From: Nitrospirota bacterium
Lineage (GTDB): Bacteria > Nitrospirota > Thermodesulfovibrionia > UBA6902
Length of the DNA: 7,617 bases
Assembly (NCBI GenBank): GCA_015491705.1
Contig: WFVK01000201.1
Span: 1-7,617 of the forward strand
Reading direction: 5' to 3'
Both the position numbers and the translations under genes were made by a program. The notes under the pieces were generated by a model, which saw only the letters and a program-made list of their open reading frames with translations, did not search any database and was not told where the DNA came from. Positions 1 through 5,890 of this stretch are shown one piece after another (the stretch's first letter is position 1; each line of letters opens with the position of its first letter).

Positions 1-534
1 ATGTCACGCCATCATCCGGCATAGTCTACCTGATATATTTCTCAACAACATCCGGGGGCCAGGACTTCCAGGCTCAGCCTGATTTCACCACAACGGCAGG
101 CGCAACCTCCTACAGGGTGTCCGGACTTTTAGCCTCGACAACCTACTACTTTGTGGTAAGGGCCAAGGATGAAGCGGGCAATGTCGATACCAACACGGCA
201 GAGGTCTCGGCAACGACACAGACACCTGCGGATACAACACCGCCGACATTCGGCGGCGCCACGGGGGCGACGGCCGTCTCAAGCAGCGAGATAGACCTGT
301 CATGGACTGCGGCGACCGATGATGTCACGCCATCATCCGGCATAGTCTACCTGATATATTTCTCAACAACATCCGGGGGCCAGGACTTCCAGACGCCCAA
401 CTATACCACGGCTGCAGGGGCCACCACCTATGCTGTAACAGGGCTCAGCTCTTCAACAACATATTATTTTGTGGTAAGGGCAAAGGATGAAGCGGGCAAT
501 GTCGACACCAACACGGCAGAGGTCTCGGCAACAA
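1..534 (+). repeat. Tandem 318-321 bp coding repeat (Fn3 module)
   Basis: Bases 1-71 are identical to 322-392 (offset 321). Bases 149-214 match 467-532 at offset 318 with about three mismatches. The one-codon change in offset comes from an extra residue in the first copy (QAQPDF against QTPNY). The middle of the module, about 72-148, has diverged, while both ends are almost identical. This points to recent duplication or gene conversion, and probably explains why the contig breaks here. Confidence 0.9.
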
Positions 535-554
535 CACCCTTCGGTATGATGTAA
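3..554 (+). CDS. Fibronectin type III repeat protein, C-terminal fragment (5' end off the window)
   Basis: The reading frame is open from the left edge to TAA at 552-554, giving 183 visible residues. They hold the end of one Fn3-like module and one complete module of about 106 residues; each closes with YYFVVRAKDEAGN then VSATT, the usual F/G-strand region of Fn3 domains. A threonine- and proline-rich linker (TPADTTPP) joins them. A GTG at 117 could be read as a start, but the same module continues upstream of it, so it is internal. Proteins with such repeats are generally secreted or surface-exposed and act in adhesion or carbohydrate binding; no signal peptide or anchor is visible because the N-terminus is missing. 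The C-terminus stops five residues after the last module (PFGMM), with no sorting or dockerin domain. Function beyond 'extracellular repeat protein' cannot be given. Confidence 0.85.
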   Translation, partial: VTPSSGIVYLIYFSTTSGGQDFQAQPDFTTTAGATSYRVSGLLASTTYYFVVRAKDEAGNVDTNTAEVSATTQTPADTTPPTFGGATGATAVSSSEIDLSWTAATDDVTPSSGIVYLIYFSTTSGGQDFQTPNYTTAAGATTYAVTGLSSSTTYYFVVRAKDEAGNVDTNTAEVSATTPFGMM

Positions 555-624
555 TTGCACTTGCAGTATTACAAATCAGCTTGTTTATGTCGGACCGCAG
601 CAGATGCAGGCTGTGATGTTTTAC

Positions 625-646
625 CAGGCGGAGTCCTGTAATTTTT
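625..646 (+). terminator. Weak candidate terminator after the Fn3 gene
   Basis: CAGG (625-628) pairs with CCTG (635-638) around a 6-base loop, with two further A-T pairs possible across a bulge, and is followed within three bases by five T residues. The stem is short, so this is only suggestive. Confidence 0.25.
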
Positions 647-763
647 AATGTCGCATGAACGGACAGTGAGGGCGTGGAAAAGTTGAAAGTTCAGGGAGCA
701 GGGGTTAATAAATTGATATGTTCATGCAAGTGAAACGGCAAGTAAATTCATTAAAACTTTTTA

Positions 764-772
764 TGCTAAAAT
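764..772 (+). promoter_or_regulatory. Extended -10 promoter for the MBL-cyclase unit
   Basis: TGC-TAAAAT fits an extended -10 element (TGn plus five of six TATAAT positions). No good -35 hexamer lies 16-18 bases upstream, which is common when TGn is present. Transcription would begin near 779-780, only two or three bases before the ATG at 782, so the mRNA would be nearly leaderless. This agrees with the absence of any Shine-Dalgarno sequence before that ATG. Confidence 0.45.
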
Positions 773-781
773 ACCCGGCAG

Positions 782-2242
782 ATGACAGACGGCATCACAG
801 TTCGCATACTCGGTGACTTCGGCCCCTTCTCGAACCTGGGCAAGAGCATAGCTTACCAGGTAACCATAGGACGGTCCTCGTATATTATAGACTGCGGGGC
901 CCCCCTGTTCCAGCAGCTCGGCAGCCGCCAGCTCGGCGAGATCAGCGGTCTTATCATTACCCACTGCCATGACGACCACAAGAGATGGTTTACCGACCTT
1001 GCACTCTTCAACATGTATGAATCAGGCGCGGGCCGCAGGTTCTTTTATCTTGCCTCTGAAGATGTCAATGAGGAGCTTCTCAGGGCATCAGGCCCGGCCC
1101 TAGACAGGAGCCTGTCAGGTGATTCAAAGAGAATAATAGATATATCATGCGGGCAATACGCGGATTACAGGATAATAGGCCCCCGCGCCAGATACAGGAT
1201 AAAGCGGGTGGATGAAGGCATGGGAAAGACAGGCCTTTATATAACCGACAGGGAGGGCAACATCGTCGCTCCTGATACTGCAAAGATCGTTATAAGTAAA
1301 AAGACCGGCAGACCAAGGATGCTTTTTAAAGACCCGGACTACAGGGAATGGATTGAACCGGAGAGCTTTTATCCGTTTTCATCCTCTGTATTTTATGAAG
1401 ATGACAAAAACATTTACCATGCCCCAGAGGGGTTTGCCATTGAGGCCGTCAAGGCGCCGGTCTGGCACGGCATACCGTGTACAGGCATAAAAATCACAAC
1501 AGGCGGCGAGACCCTGATATTCAGCTCCGATACCGTTCATGACAGGGAACTCTGGAGACAGCTTTATACAGAGAAAAGGCCCCAGCGGCTCGGGATGTCA
1601 AGAAAGGAATTTGAATCCGCTGCCGTTATTTACGGTGACATCAATGACTACATAGAGCGCACCTGGAGCGAGGAGCGCTACAGGGAGGCAAGCGCTGCGT
1701 TTAACGATGCGGTCGTCATACATGATGTATCCGCAGGAAACAGCACTGTACACACGGACTACGAAAAACTCGACAGGACTTTCCTTGAAAAGGATTATGT
1801 CCTGTTGACCCACAGCCTTGACAGGATCACCTCTGAATGGGTGCTGTGTGACAGGGACAAGGTATTCCGGATCAGGGGCAAGAGTTTCTTTGAAGTGGTG
1901 GGCGATGAACTGTATCCGGTGAATGCGGACATATACCATAAGGAGGCAGGGAGATATTATGTCGGTTACAGGAATGAAGAGGGACGTTACACGGTGTATG
2001 AAAAAGACGGCCTCCTCGGACTCTGCAGCGCGGGAGAAGATGCGCCGGGCAGACCTCTCTACCGGGTAGACATGTATGAAGACATCTCCGGCAGGTACCT
2101 CCCGAGGCTGGAAGACGGGGACAGCGTTTATATTGAGCGGCCCGACGGACGGATAGAGCTTGTCGAATTCACGAATGAAGGAAGCAGGGGAAGGATCGTG
2201 GAGGACTGCAGGGGCCGTCTCGTCAAAGGAGGCGCTCCATAG
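782..2242 (+). CDS. Metallo-beta-lactamase-fold hydrolase, possible cyclic-nucleotide phosphodiesterase
   Basis: A 486-residue protein. Residues 61-66 (HCHDDH) are the HxHxDH metal motif of the MBL superfamily, preceded by a typical beta strand ending IIDCG. Later ligand candidates are H229 (VWHG), D250 (FSSDT, the bridging aspartate) and H344 (LLTHSLDR), so a di-metal hydrolase site looks intact. About 160 residues separate the first motif from H229, longer than in minimal MBL proteins. The last ~120 residues (from about 365) are a tyrosine- and glycine-rich, beta-looking tail that I do not recognise. No signal peptide or membrane segment is seen, so it is probably cytoplasmic. ATG 782 is the first in-frame start after a TAA at 767. 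The stop codon overlaps the start of the adenylate cyclase, which suggests a linked function. Hydrolysis of cAMP is an inference from context and from the known MBL-fold class II phosphodiesterases; an RNase or another esterase role is not excluded. Confidence 0.85.
   Translation: MTDGITVRILGDFGPFSNLGKSIAYQVTIGRSSYIIDCGAPLFQQLGSRQLGEISGLIITHCHDDHKRWFTDLALFNMYESGAGRRFFYLASEDVNEELLRASGPALDRSLSGDSKRIIDISCGQYADYRIIGPRARYRIKRVDEGMGKTGLYITDREGNIVAPDTAKIVISKKTGRPRMLFKDPDYREWIEPESFYPFSSSVFYEDDKNIYHAPEGFAIEAVKAPVWHGIPCTGIKITTGGETLIFSSDTVHDRELWRQLYTEKRPQRLGMSRKEFESAAVIYGDINDYIERTWSEERYREASAAFNDAVVIHDVSAGNSTVHTDYEKLDRTFLEKDYVLLTHSLDRITSEWVLCDRDKVFRIRGKSFFEVVGDELYPVNADIYHKEAGRYYVGYRNEEGRYTVYEKDGLLGLCSAGEDAPGRPLYRVDMYEDISGRYLPRLEDGDSVYIERPDGRIELVEFTNEGSRGRIVEDCRGRLVKGGAP
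2227..2241 (+). promoter_or_regulatory. Shine-Dalgarno AGGAGG and ATA start of the cyclase
   Basis: AGGAGG at 2227-2232 is a perfect ribosome-binding site, six bases before ATA at 2239-2241. The ATA shares TA with the TAG stop of the upstream gene (ATAG). From the in-frame TGA at 2176 to the GTG at 2365 there is no ATG, GTG or TTG in the cyclase frame. A GTG start would remove the first membrane helix and leaves this ribosome-binding site without a purpose. Confidence 0.6.
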
Positions 2243-4308
2243 GAACCGTACTTCAGAGATTAACCGCCGGATGTCTCGGGAAAGCGGCTGTATATGTCCC
2301 GCTGATTATAACTGTTGTCTTTGCCGTCCTGACTGTCCGGAATCCCTCGGTCATTGACGAGCATGTGGAAACCCTCCTTGTTGACTACAGGTTTAAGGTG
2401 AGGAATCTCCTCTCCCCCCCTCCGGTCCCCGGCAATATCGTGATAGTGGCCATCGATGAAAAGAGCCTCTCGGTATATGGAAGGTGGCCGTGGACCAGGA
2501 GTCTGCAGGCAGAACTGATTGAGAAGGTGCTCGAGGGCAACCCCCGGGCGGCAGCAGTGGATATCTTCTATCCGGAACCGGAGTCTCCCGAGGCGGACAT
2601 GAAGCTTGCGGAAGCAGCCGGGCGTTATAAGGACAGGCTTGTTATTGCACTCGGGGTCGAAGTTGAAAAGGGGAAAAAATTCAGCGGGGACACGGATGAC
2701 ATTATCTATGACATGGCCATTCCCGGGATTGAAAACACCGGATATCTCAGGTCGGTAGAGGCGTACAGGGTGCTCTTTCCCCCTGCTCCCATAGCAGGCG
2801 CGGCAACGTTCGGGCATGTCTATCCCCTGCCCGACAGGGATGGAAAACTCAGGTGGGAGGTCTTGTATGTCAAATACGGCGAGGAGTATATCCCGTCCCT
2901 GGCGCTTCAGACCGCGCGCATCGCCATGGGCATACCCCCGGATAGGGTGCGCATCGTGGGCGGAGCAGGTGTCATGGCCGGGCAGGTCTTTATCCCCACT
3001 GATAAATTCGGCAGGCTCCATATAAACTATATAGGCAGGGAAGGGAGCTTCATATTCAAATCAGCGGCGGATGTGCTTTCAGGCAGTATACCGGCTGAAT
3101 TCTTCAGGGACAAGATCGTACTTATCGGCACGACCGCCATGGCAACATATGACCTGAAAAACACACCTTTCTCAGCCAACATGCCGGGCGTGGAAAAGAA
3201 TGCCACCGTGGTCGCCAACATACTGAGCGGGGATTTCATCAGGAAGGCCCCTGTCTATGTTGATCTCATCGTGGTCCTGCTCACGGGCATTGCCGCCTTA
3301 CTGATAGGGCAAAGACAGAAGGCGCTGTATTTATCGCTTGTCTACCTGGCGCTTGTCGCCGCGATTATCCTGGCAAACCAGGCCCTGTTTACGTATTACG
3401 GCATAAGGGTCAATCTCCTGTATCCCCTGCTTACTGCCGTATCGGAAGGCATCTTCATTATAAGCTGCGGATATCTTGCCGAAGAAAAGAGGGCCGGGGA
3501 GATCAGGAGGATGTTTTCAAGTTATGTAACGGAAAAGGTCGTTGATGAACTGATCAAGAACCCGGATATGGCGCGGCTCGGGGGCGAAAGGAAAGAGGTA
3601 ACCGTGCTCTTTGCCGATATAATGGATTTTACAAGGTTCTCGGAGGCGCACGCCCCGGAGGAAGTGGTGTCCATGCTCAACGAGTATCTCGGAGCAATGA
3701 CAGAGGTTATATTCAAATGGGAGGGCACCCTGGATAAATTCGTCGGTGACGAGATCGTTGCCTTCTGGGGCGCGCCCATGGAGCAGGAAGACCATGCGGG
3801 ACTGGCCGTGCGCTGCGCGCTTAACATGGTCAAGAGGCTCGAAGAACTGCAGCGGAAGTGGAGGGCGGAGGGCAGGGCCGTGCTTGATGCAGGCATAGGT
3901 ATAAACACGGGGGAGGTTGTGGTCGGCAACATAGGCGCCGAGGGGAAAAAGATGGATTACACGGTCATAGGAGACCATGTGAATGTAGGGGCAAGGGTGG
4001 AGGCGCTTACAAGAAAGTACAACACCCGCATAATGATAACCGAATTCACCCTCAACAGGATAAGGGACCTTGTGACGAGAGGCGTCCTCTACCGCACGAA
4101 TATATCCATAAGGGGGCTGGAAAGGGTGACGGTAAGGGGGAAGGAGAAACCGGTTGAGATTTACGAGGTAGGTTTCCTGACACCGGGAACCGCATCGAGG
4201 ATACAGGAGTGTGAAAAGACAGCCGGCGCGCCAACGCGCGATTACAACGCCGGCCTGTCCGGAAGCAGGGAGGCGGACGTCCCCCTTCCCGGCACTGATG
4301 TCGCATGA
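2239..4308 (+). CDS. CHASE2-domain transmembrane class III adenylate cyclase
   Basis: Predicted to convert ATP to cAMP in response to an extracytoplasmic signal. Numbering from the ATA start (689 residues): membrane helix ~15-33; CHASE2 sensor ~40-335, with the signature IVIVAIDEKSL and later KIVLIGTTA; three further helices at about 339-357, 363-384 and 391-414; linker starting RRMFSSYV; class III cyclase domain ~452-642. Catalytic residues visible: metal-binding D460 (LFADIMDFT) and D504 (FVGDEI), adenine-selecting K500 (LDKFVG) and D579 (VIGDHVN), and transition-state N582 and R586. All are present, so it should be active and ATP- rather than GTP-specific. The last ~45 residues look disordered. 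A caller limited to ATG/GTG/TTG would start at GTG 2365 (647 residues), cutting off the first helix that CHASE2 proteins normally have. The upstream frame (LGKAAVYVPLIITVVFAVLT) is clearly coding. It overlaps the MBL gene by four bases, implying translational coupling. The stop codon lies inside a copy of the intergenic repeat. Confidence 0.92.
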   Translation: MGTVLQRLTAGCLGKAAVYVPLIITVVFAVLTVRNPSVIDEHVETLLVDYRFKVRNLLSPPPVPGNIVIVAIDEKSLSVYGRWPWTRSLQAELIEKVLEGNPRAAAVDIFYPEPESPEADMKLAEAAGRYKDRLVIALGVEVEKGKKFSGDTDDIIYDMAIPGIENTGYLRSVEAYRVLFPPAPIAGAATFGHVYPLPDRDGKLRWEVLYVKYGEEYIPSLALQTARIAMGIPPDRVRIVGGAGVMAGQVFIPTDKFGRLHINYIGREGSFIFKSAADVLSGSIPAEFFRDKIVLIGTTAMATYDLKNTPFSANMPGVEKNATVVANILSGDFIRKAPVYVDLIVVLLTGIAALLIGQRQKALYLSLVYLALVAAIILANQALFTYYGIRVNLLYPLLTAVSEGIFIISCGYLAEEKRAGEIRRMFSSYVTEKVVDELIKNPDMARLGGERKEVTVLFADIMDFTRFSEAHAPEEVVSMLNEYLGAMTEVIFKWEGTLDKFVGDEIVAFWGAPMEQEDHAGLAVRCALNMVKRLEELQRKWRAEGRAVLDAGIGINTGEVVVGNIGAEGKKMDYTVIGDHVNVGARVEALTRKYNTRIMITEFTLNRIRDLVTRGVLYRTNISIRGLERVTVRGKEKPVEIYEVGFLTPGTASRIQECEKTAGAPTRDYNAGLSGSREADVPLPGTDVA

Positions 4309-4373
4309 GCGGGAGCGGGTATTTTTATGCAAGCATAGGGTAAAATAACCTTAACGTTGCATAAACCGGCGGG
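4295..4373 (+). repeat. Degenerate intergenic repeat, copy 1
   Basis: It contains GATGTCGCATGAGCGGG (4297-4313), then TTTTTATGCAAGCATAGGG, then ATAACCTTAACGTTGCAT (4345-4362) and AAACCGGCGGG. The 26 bases from 4345 match 4593-4618 with three mismatches. CGCAT (4302-4306) and ATGCAA (4327-4332) are near-complementary arms. The copy supplies the TGA stop of the adenylate cyclase (4306-4308). Confidence 0.7.
4341..4346 (+). promoter_or_regulatory. Possible -10 element inside repeat copy 1
   Basis: TAAAAT lies in the context ATAGGGTAAAATAACC, similar to the -10 regions at 767-772 and 5839-5844. No -35 or TGn is seen. If used, the leader to the GTG at 4666 would be about 310 bases and would include the palindrome and repeat copy 2. 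Confidence 0.2.
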
Positions 4374-4454
4374 AGAGCCTGCCCGTAAAACCCTGTTTGA
4401 GGTTCAGGGGTTGCCGGTTCAGGGTTCAAGGGTTATAAGGCGAAGGAAATTACT

Positions 4455-4477
4455 CCTCCCCTTAAGTTAAGGGGAGG
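4455..4477. repeat. Perfect 11-bp-arm palindrome, REP-like
   Basis: CCTCCCCTTAA (4455-4465), one central G, then TTAAGGGGAGG (4467-4477). It is followed by CCGGGAGGGGTTA, so GGGAGG motifs recur in the same direction. This resembles the GGGGAGG-type extragenic palindromes seen in many bacterial genomes. It is not followed by a T-run, so it is not a typical intrinsic terminator. Confidence 0.65.
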
Positions 4478-4574
4478 CCGGGAGGGGTTACTTTATAACA
4501 TGCCGTGCTGAATATTTCCTCAGGGAATCGCAGATAAAGCTTTTCCGCCGGGCTCTCCAGCATGAGGGCAATGG

Positions 4575-4643
4575 TTTTATGCCACTGTAAGGATAACCTT
4601 AACATTGCATGAACGGGCGCTGTTTTTATGCAACTGTAAGGAG
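4575..4643 (+). repeat. Degenerate intergenic repeat, copy 2 (with partial third unit)
   Basis: TTTTATGCCACTGTAAGG is followed by ATAACCTTAACATTGCATGAACGGGC (4593-4618), then a second TTTTTATGCAACTGTAAGG (4622 onward), so the unit begins again in tandem. TTGCAT (4605-4610) and ATGCAA (4628-4633) are exact inverted arms 17 bases apart. The ATG inside GCATGAAC (4609) is in frame with the HD-GYP gene and is an attractive but probably false start. Confidence 0.7.
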
Positions 4644-4653
4644 AAAAAAACAA

Positions 4654-4659
4654 GAGGAG
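4654..4659 (+). promoter_or_regulatory. Ribosome-binding site of the GAF-HD-GYP gene
   Basis: GAGGAG is six bases before the GTG at 4666. This decides the start: the in-frame ATG at 4609 lies within a repeat copy and adds 19 residues (MNGRCFYATVRR and onward) unlike a normal N-terminus. Confidence 0.75.
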
Positions 4660-4665
4660 TCTCAG

Positions 4666-5760
4666 GTGACAGCGAGTCTCGAAAAAAAGATAAGGCAGCT
4701 TAAGACATTGACGGAGCTTGCACCGCTCATCAATTCATCGCTGGACCATGAACTCATACGAAAAAAGACCATTGAGGCCACGACATGGGTACTTAATGCC
4801 GAGGCGGCGAGCCTCTTTCTGCTGGACAGGGCCACGGGCGAGCTTTATATAGACGTCGCCACAGGAGAGAAGGGCGGGAAGCTGCAGCGGGTGAGGCTGA
4901 AAAAGGGCGTGGGCATCGCAGGATACGTGGCGGAACACGGCGAGCCCCTCATAATACACGATGTGCAGCGTGACACGAGATTTTTTGAAGGGGTGGACAA
5001 GGCCAGCGGGTTTATCACGAGGAGTATCATTTGTGTCCCTGTCCGGTCCCGGGAGCGCACTGTCGGCGTGCTTGAAGGCATCAATAAAAAAGACGGGCAC
5101 TTCGACGATAATGATCTTGACGTGCTGAATTCAATATCAAACTATGTGGCCGTGGCAATAGAGAATGCCTGCCTGCATAAAGAACTGAAAAAGACCTTTT
5201 ATGACACCGCCGAGGTCATGGCCGATACGATTGAGCTGAGGGACCCGTATACAGGCGGCCATACAAAAAGGGTAAGGCGGTATTGCCTGATCATCGCAAA
5301 ATATATGGGACTGGGCAGGAAGGAGCGTGAAACCCTGCATCTTGCCGCGATACTGCACGATATAGGCAAGATAGGCATAAAGGACGATATACTGCTCAAG
5401 GACGGCAAGCTTGAAGAAGCGGAATTTATCAAGATGAGGATGCACTCGCTTTACGGAGCGGAGCTGCTGAAAAACATTGAACAGCTCAGGGACGTGATAC
5501 CGTGTATCAGGGCCCACCATGAACGTTATGACGGCACGGGATACCCCGACGGCCTCAGGGGCCGGCAGATTCCCCTCATAGCGAGAATCATCACTGTAGC
5601 GGACACCTTTGATGCAATGACCACGGAAAGGCCTTACAGGAGAAGACTTTCCAAGGAGGCCGCGCTGGCAGAGCTGAGGAGGCTTGCGGGAATACAGTTT
5701 GACCCTGATGTTGTCGCGGCGTTCATGCAGGCGTTTAAAGAGGGAAAGCTGCCCCTGTGA
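4666..5760 (+). CDS. GAF-HD-GYP protein, predicted cyclic-di-GMP phosphodiesterase
   Basis: A 364-residue protein from the GTG at 4666. A short N-terminal helix leads to a GAF domain (about 20-168, including GIAGYVAEHGEP and CVPVRSRERTVGVLEGINK), then an HD-GYP domain (about 185-364). Visible catalytic residues are H199 (GGHTKRV), H231 and D232 (LHDIGKIG), H260 (RMHSLYGAE), H284 and H285 (RAHHERYDG), the GTGYPDGL loop at 290-297 and D312 (VADTFDAM). The full HD-GYP signature is present, so it should hydrolyse c-di-GMP to pGpG and/or GMP. No receiver domain or membrane helix is seen, so it is a soluble enzyme gated by whatever the GAF domain binds, perhaps a cyclic nucleotide. The GAF ligand cannot be read from the sequence; a link to the nearby adenylate cyclase is attractive but inferred. 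It is separated from the cyclase by 357 bases and probably has its own promoter. Confidence 0.93.
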   Translation: MTASLEKKIRQLKTLTELAPLINSSLDHELIRKKTIEATTWVLNAEAASLFLLDRATGELYIDVATGEKGGKLQRVRLKKGVGIAGYVAEHGEPLIIHDVQRDTRFFEGVDKASGFITRSIICVPVRSRERTVGVLEGINKKDGHFDDNDLDVLNSISNYVAVAIENACLHKELKKTFYDTAEVMADTIELRDPYTGGHTKRVRRYCLIIAKYMGLGRKERETLHLAAILHDIGKIGIKDDILLKDGKLEEAEFIKMRMHSLYGAELLKNIEQLRDVIPCIRAHHERYDGTGYPDGLRGRQIPLIARIITVADTFDAMTTERPYRRRLSKEAALAELRRLAGIQFDPDVVAAFMQAFKEGKLPL

Positions 5761-5890
5761 AGATTCCCGCCTCAACGCTGCATGCCCTGCACCGCGGCTG
5801 TATGAACGGGCTGGATGTGCAAGGGTGCGGAAATATGGTATAATTTCCCTGAATTAACCTTAATGTTAACACACCGCAACTCAAAAAAAC
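5761..5890. repeat. Intergenic region with repeat-family copies
   Basis: AACGCTGCATG (5774-5784), CTGTATGAACGGGCTGG (5798-5814) with GTGCAAGG soon after, and TTAACCTTAATGTTAACA (5854-5871) correspond to the parts of the units at 4295-4373 and 4575-4643, but are more diverged. No T-run terminator is evident after the HD-GYP stop. Confidence 0.45.
5836..5844 (+). promoter_or_regulatory. Extended -10 promoter of the DUF2007-Crp/Fnr operon
   Basis: TGG-TATAAT is a consensus extended -10 element; there is no clear -35. Transcription would start near 5851, giving a leader of about 40 bases. The -10 lies inside an inverted repeat, GGAAAT (5829-5834) and ATTTCC (5843-5848), which could be an operator. 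Confidence 0.6.

Larger units (their letters stand above)
555..781. other. Intergenic region: weak terminator-like stem, repeat copy, promoter
   Basis: No gene is supported in this 227-bp stretch. It holds a short stem (CAGG/CCTG, 625-638) followed by TTTTT at 642-646, which might end the Fn3 transcript. It also holds a repeat-family copy at 645-662 (TTAATGTCGCATGAACGG) and an extended -10 promoter next to the following ATG. One frame (about 553-648) stays open for 30 codons after a hypothetical one-base shift at the Fn3 stop; this is reported as a finding, not a gene. Confidence 0.6.
4309..4665. other. Gene-free region with repeats, palindrome and leader of the HD-GYP gene
   Basis: These 357 bases hold two copies of the degenerate repeat family plus half-copies (4295-4373 and 4575-4643), a run of three GGTTCAGGG-like decamers (4401-4432), a GGGGAGG palindrome (4455-4477), and GGAGAGCC (4372-4379) whose complement GGCTCTCC recurs at 4550-4557. 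A TAAAAT at 4341-4346 is a possible -10 without a -35. A stretch on the + strand (about 4471-4590) is open for 40 codons but has no start codon and no recognisable product. I see no known riboswitch. Confidence 0.6.

Noticed and set aside
2260..3021. 253-codon open frame on the minus strand
   Set aside because: It is antisense to the CHASE2 domain, whose conserved motifs are clear; its product (Pro-, His- and Arg-rich) resembles no family.
3517..4332. 271-codon open frame on the minus strand
   Set aside because: It is antisense to the cyclase catalytic domain and extends into the repeat; no recognisable motif.
4401..4432. Short direct repeats GGTTCAGGG as operator iterons
   Set aside because: Only three imperfect copies (GGTTCAGGGG, GGTTCAGGG, GTTCAAGGG) with uneven spacing; could be chance in a low-complexity stretch.
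4295..4643. CRISPR array or c-di-GMP riboswitch before the HD-GYP gene
   Set aside because: The repeats are degenerate, too few and irregularly spaced for CRISPR, and no GEMM-type riboswitch core was recognised.
4462..4653. 63-codon minus-strand frame in the repeat-rich gap
   Set aside because: It runs through the palindrome and repeat copy 2; the codons follow the repeats, not a protein.
5137..5775. 212-codon open frame on the minus strand
   Set aside because: It is antisense to the HD-GYP domain; no domain, no ribosome-binding site.
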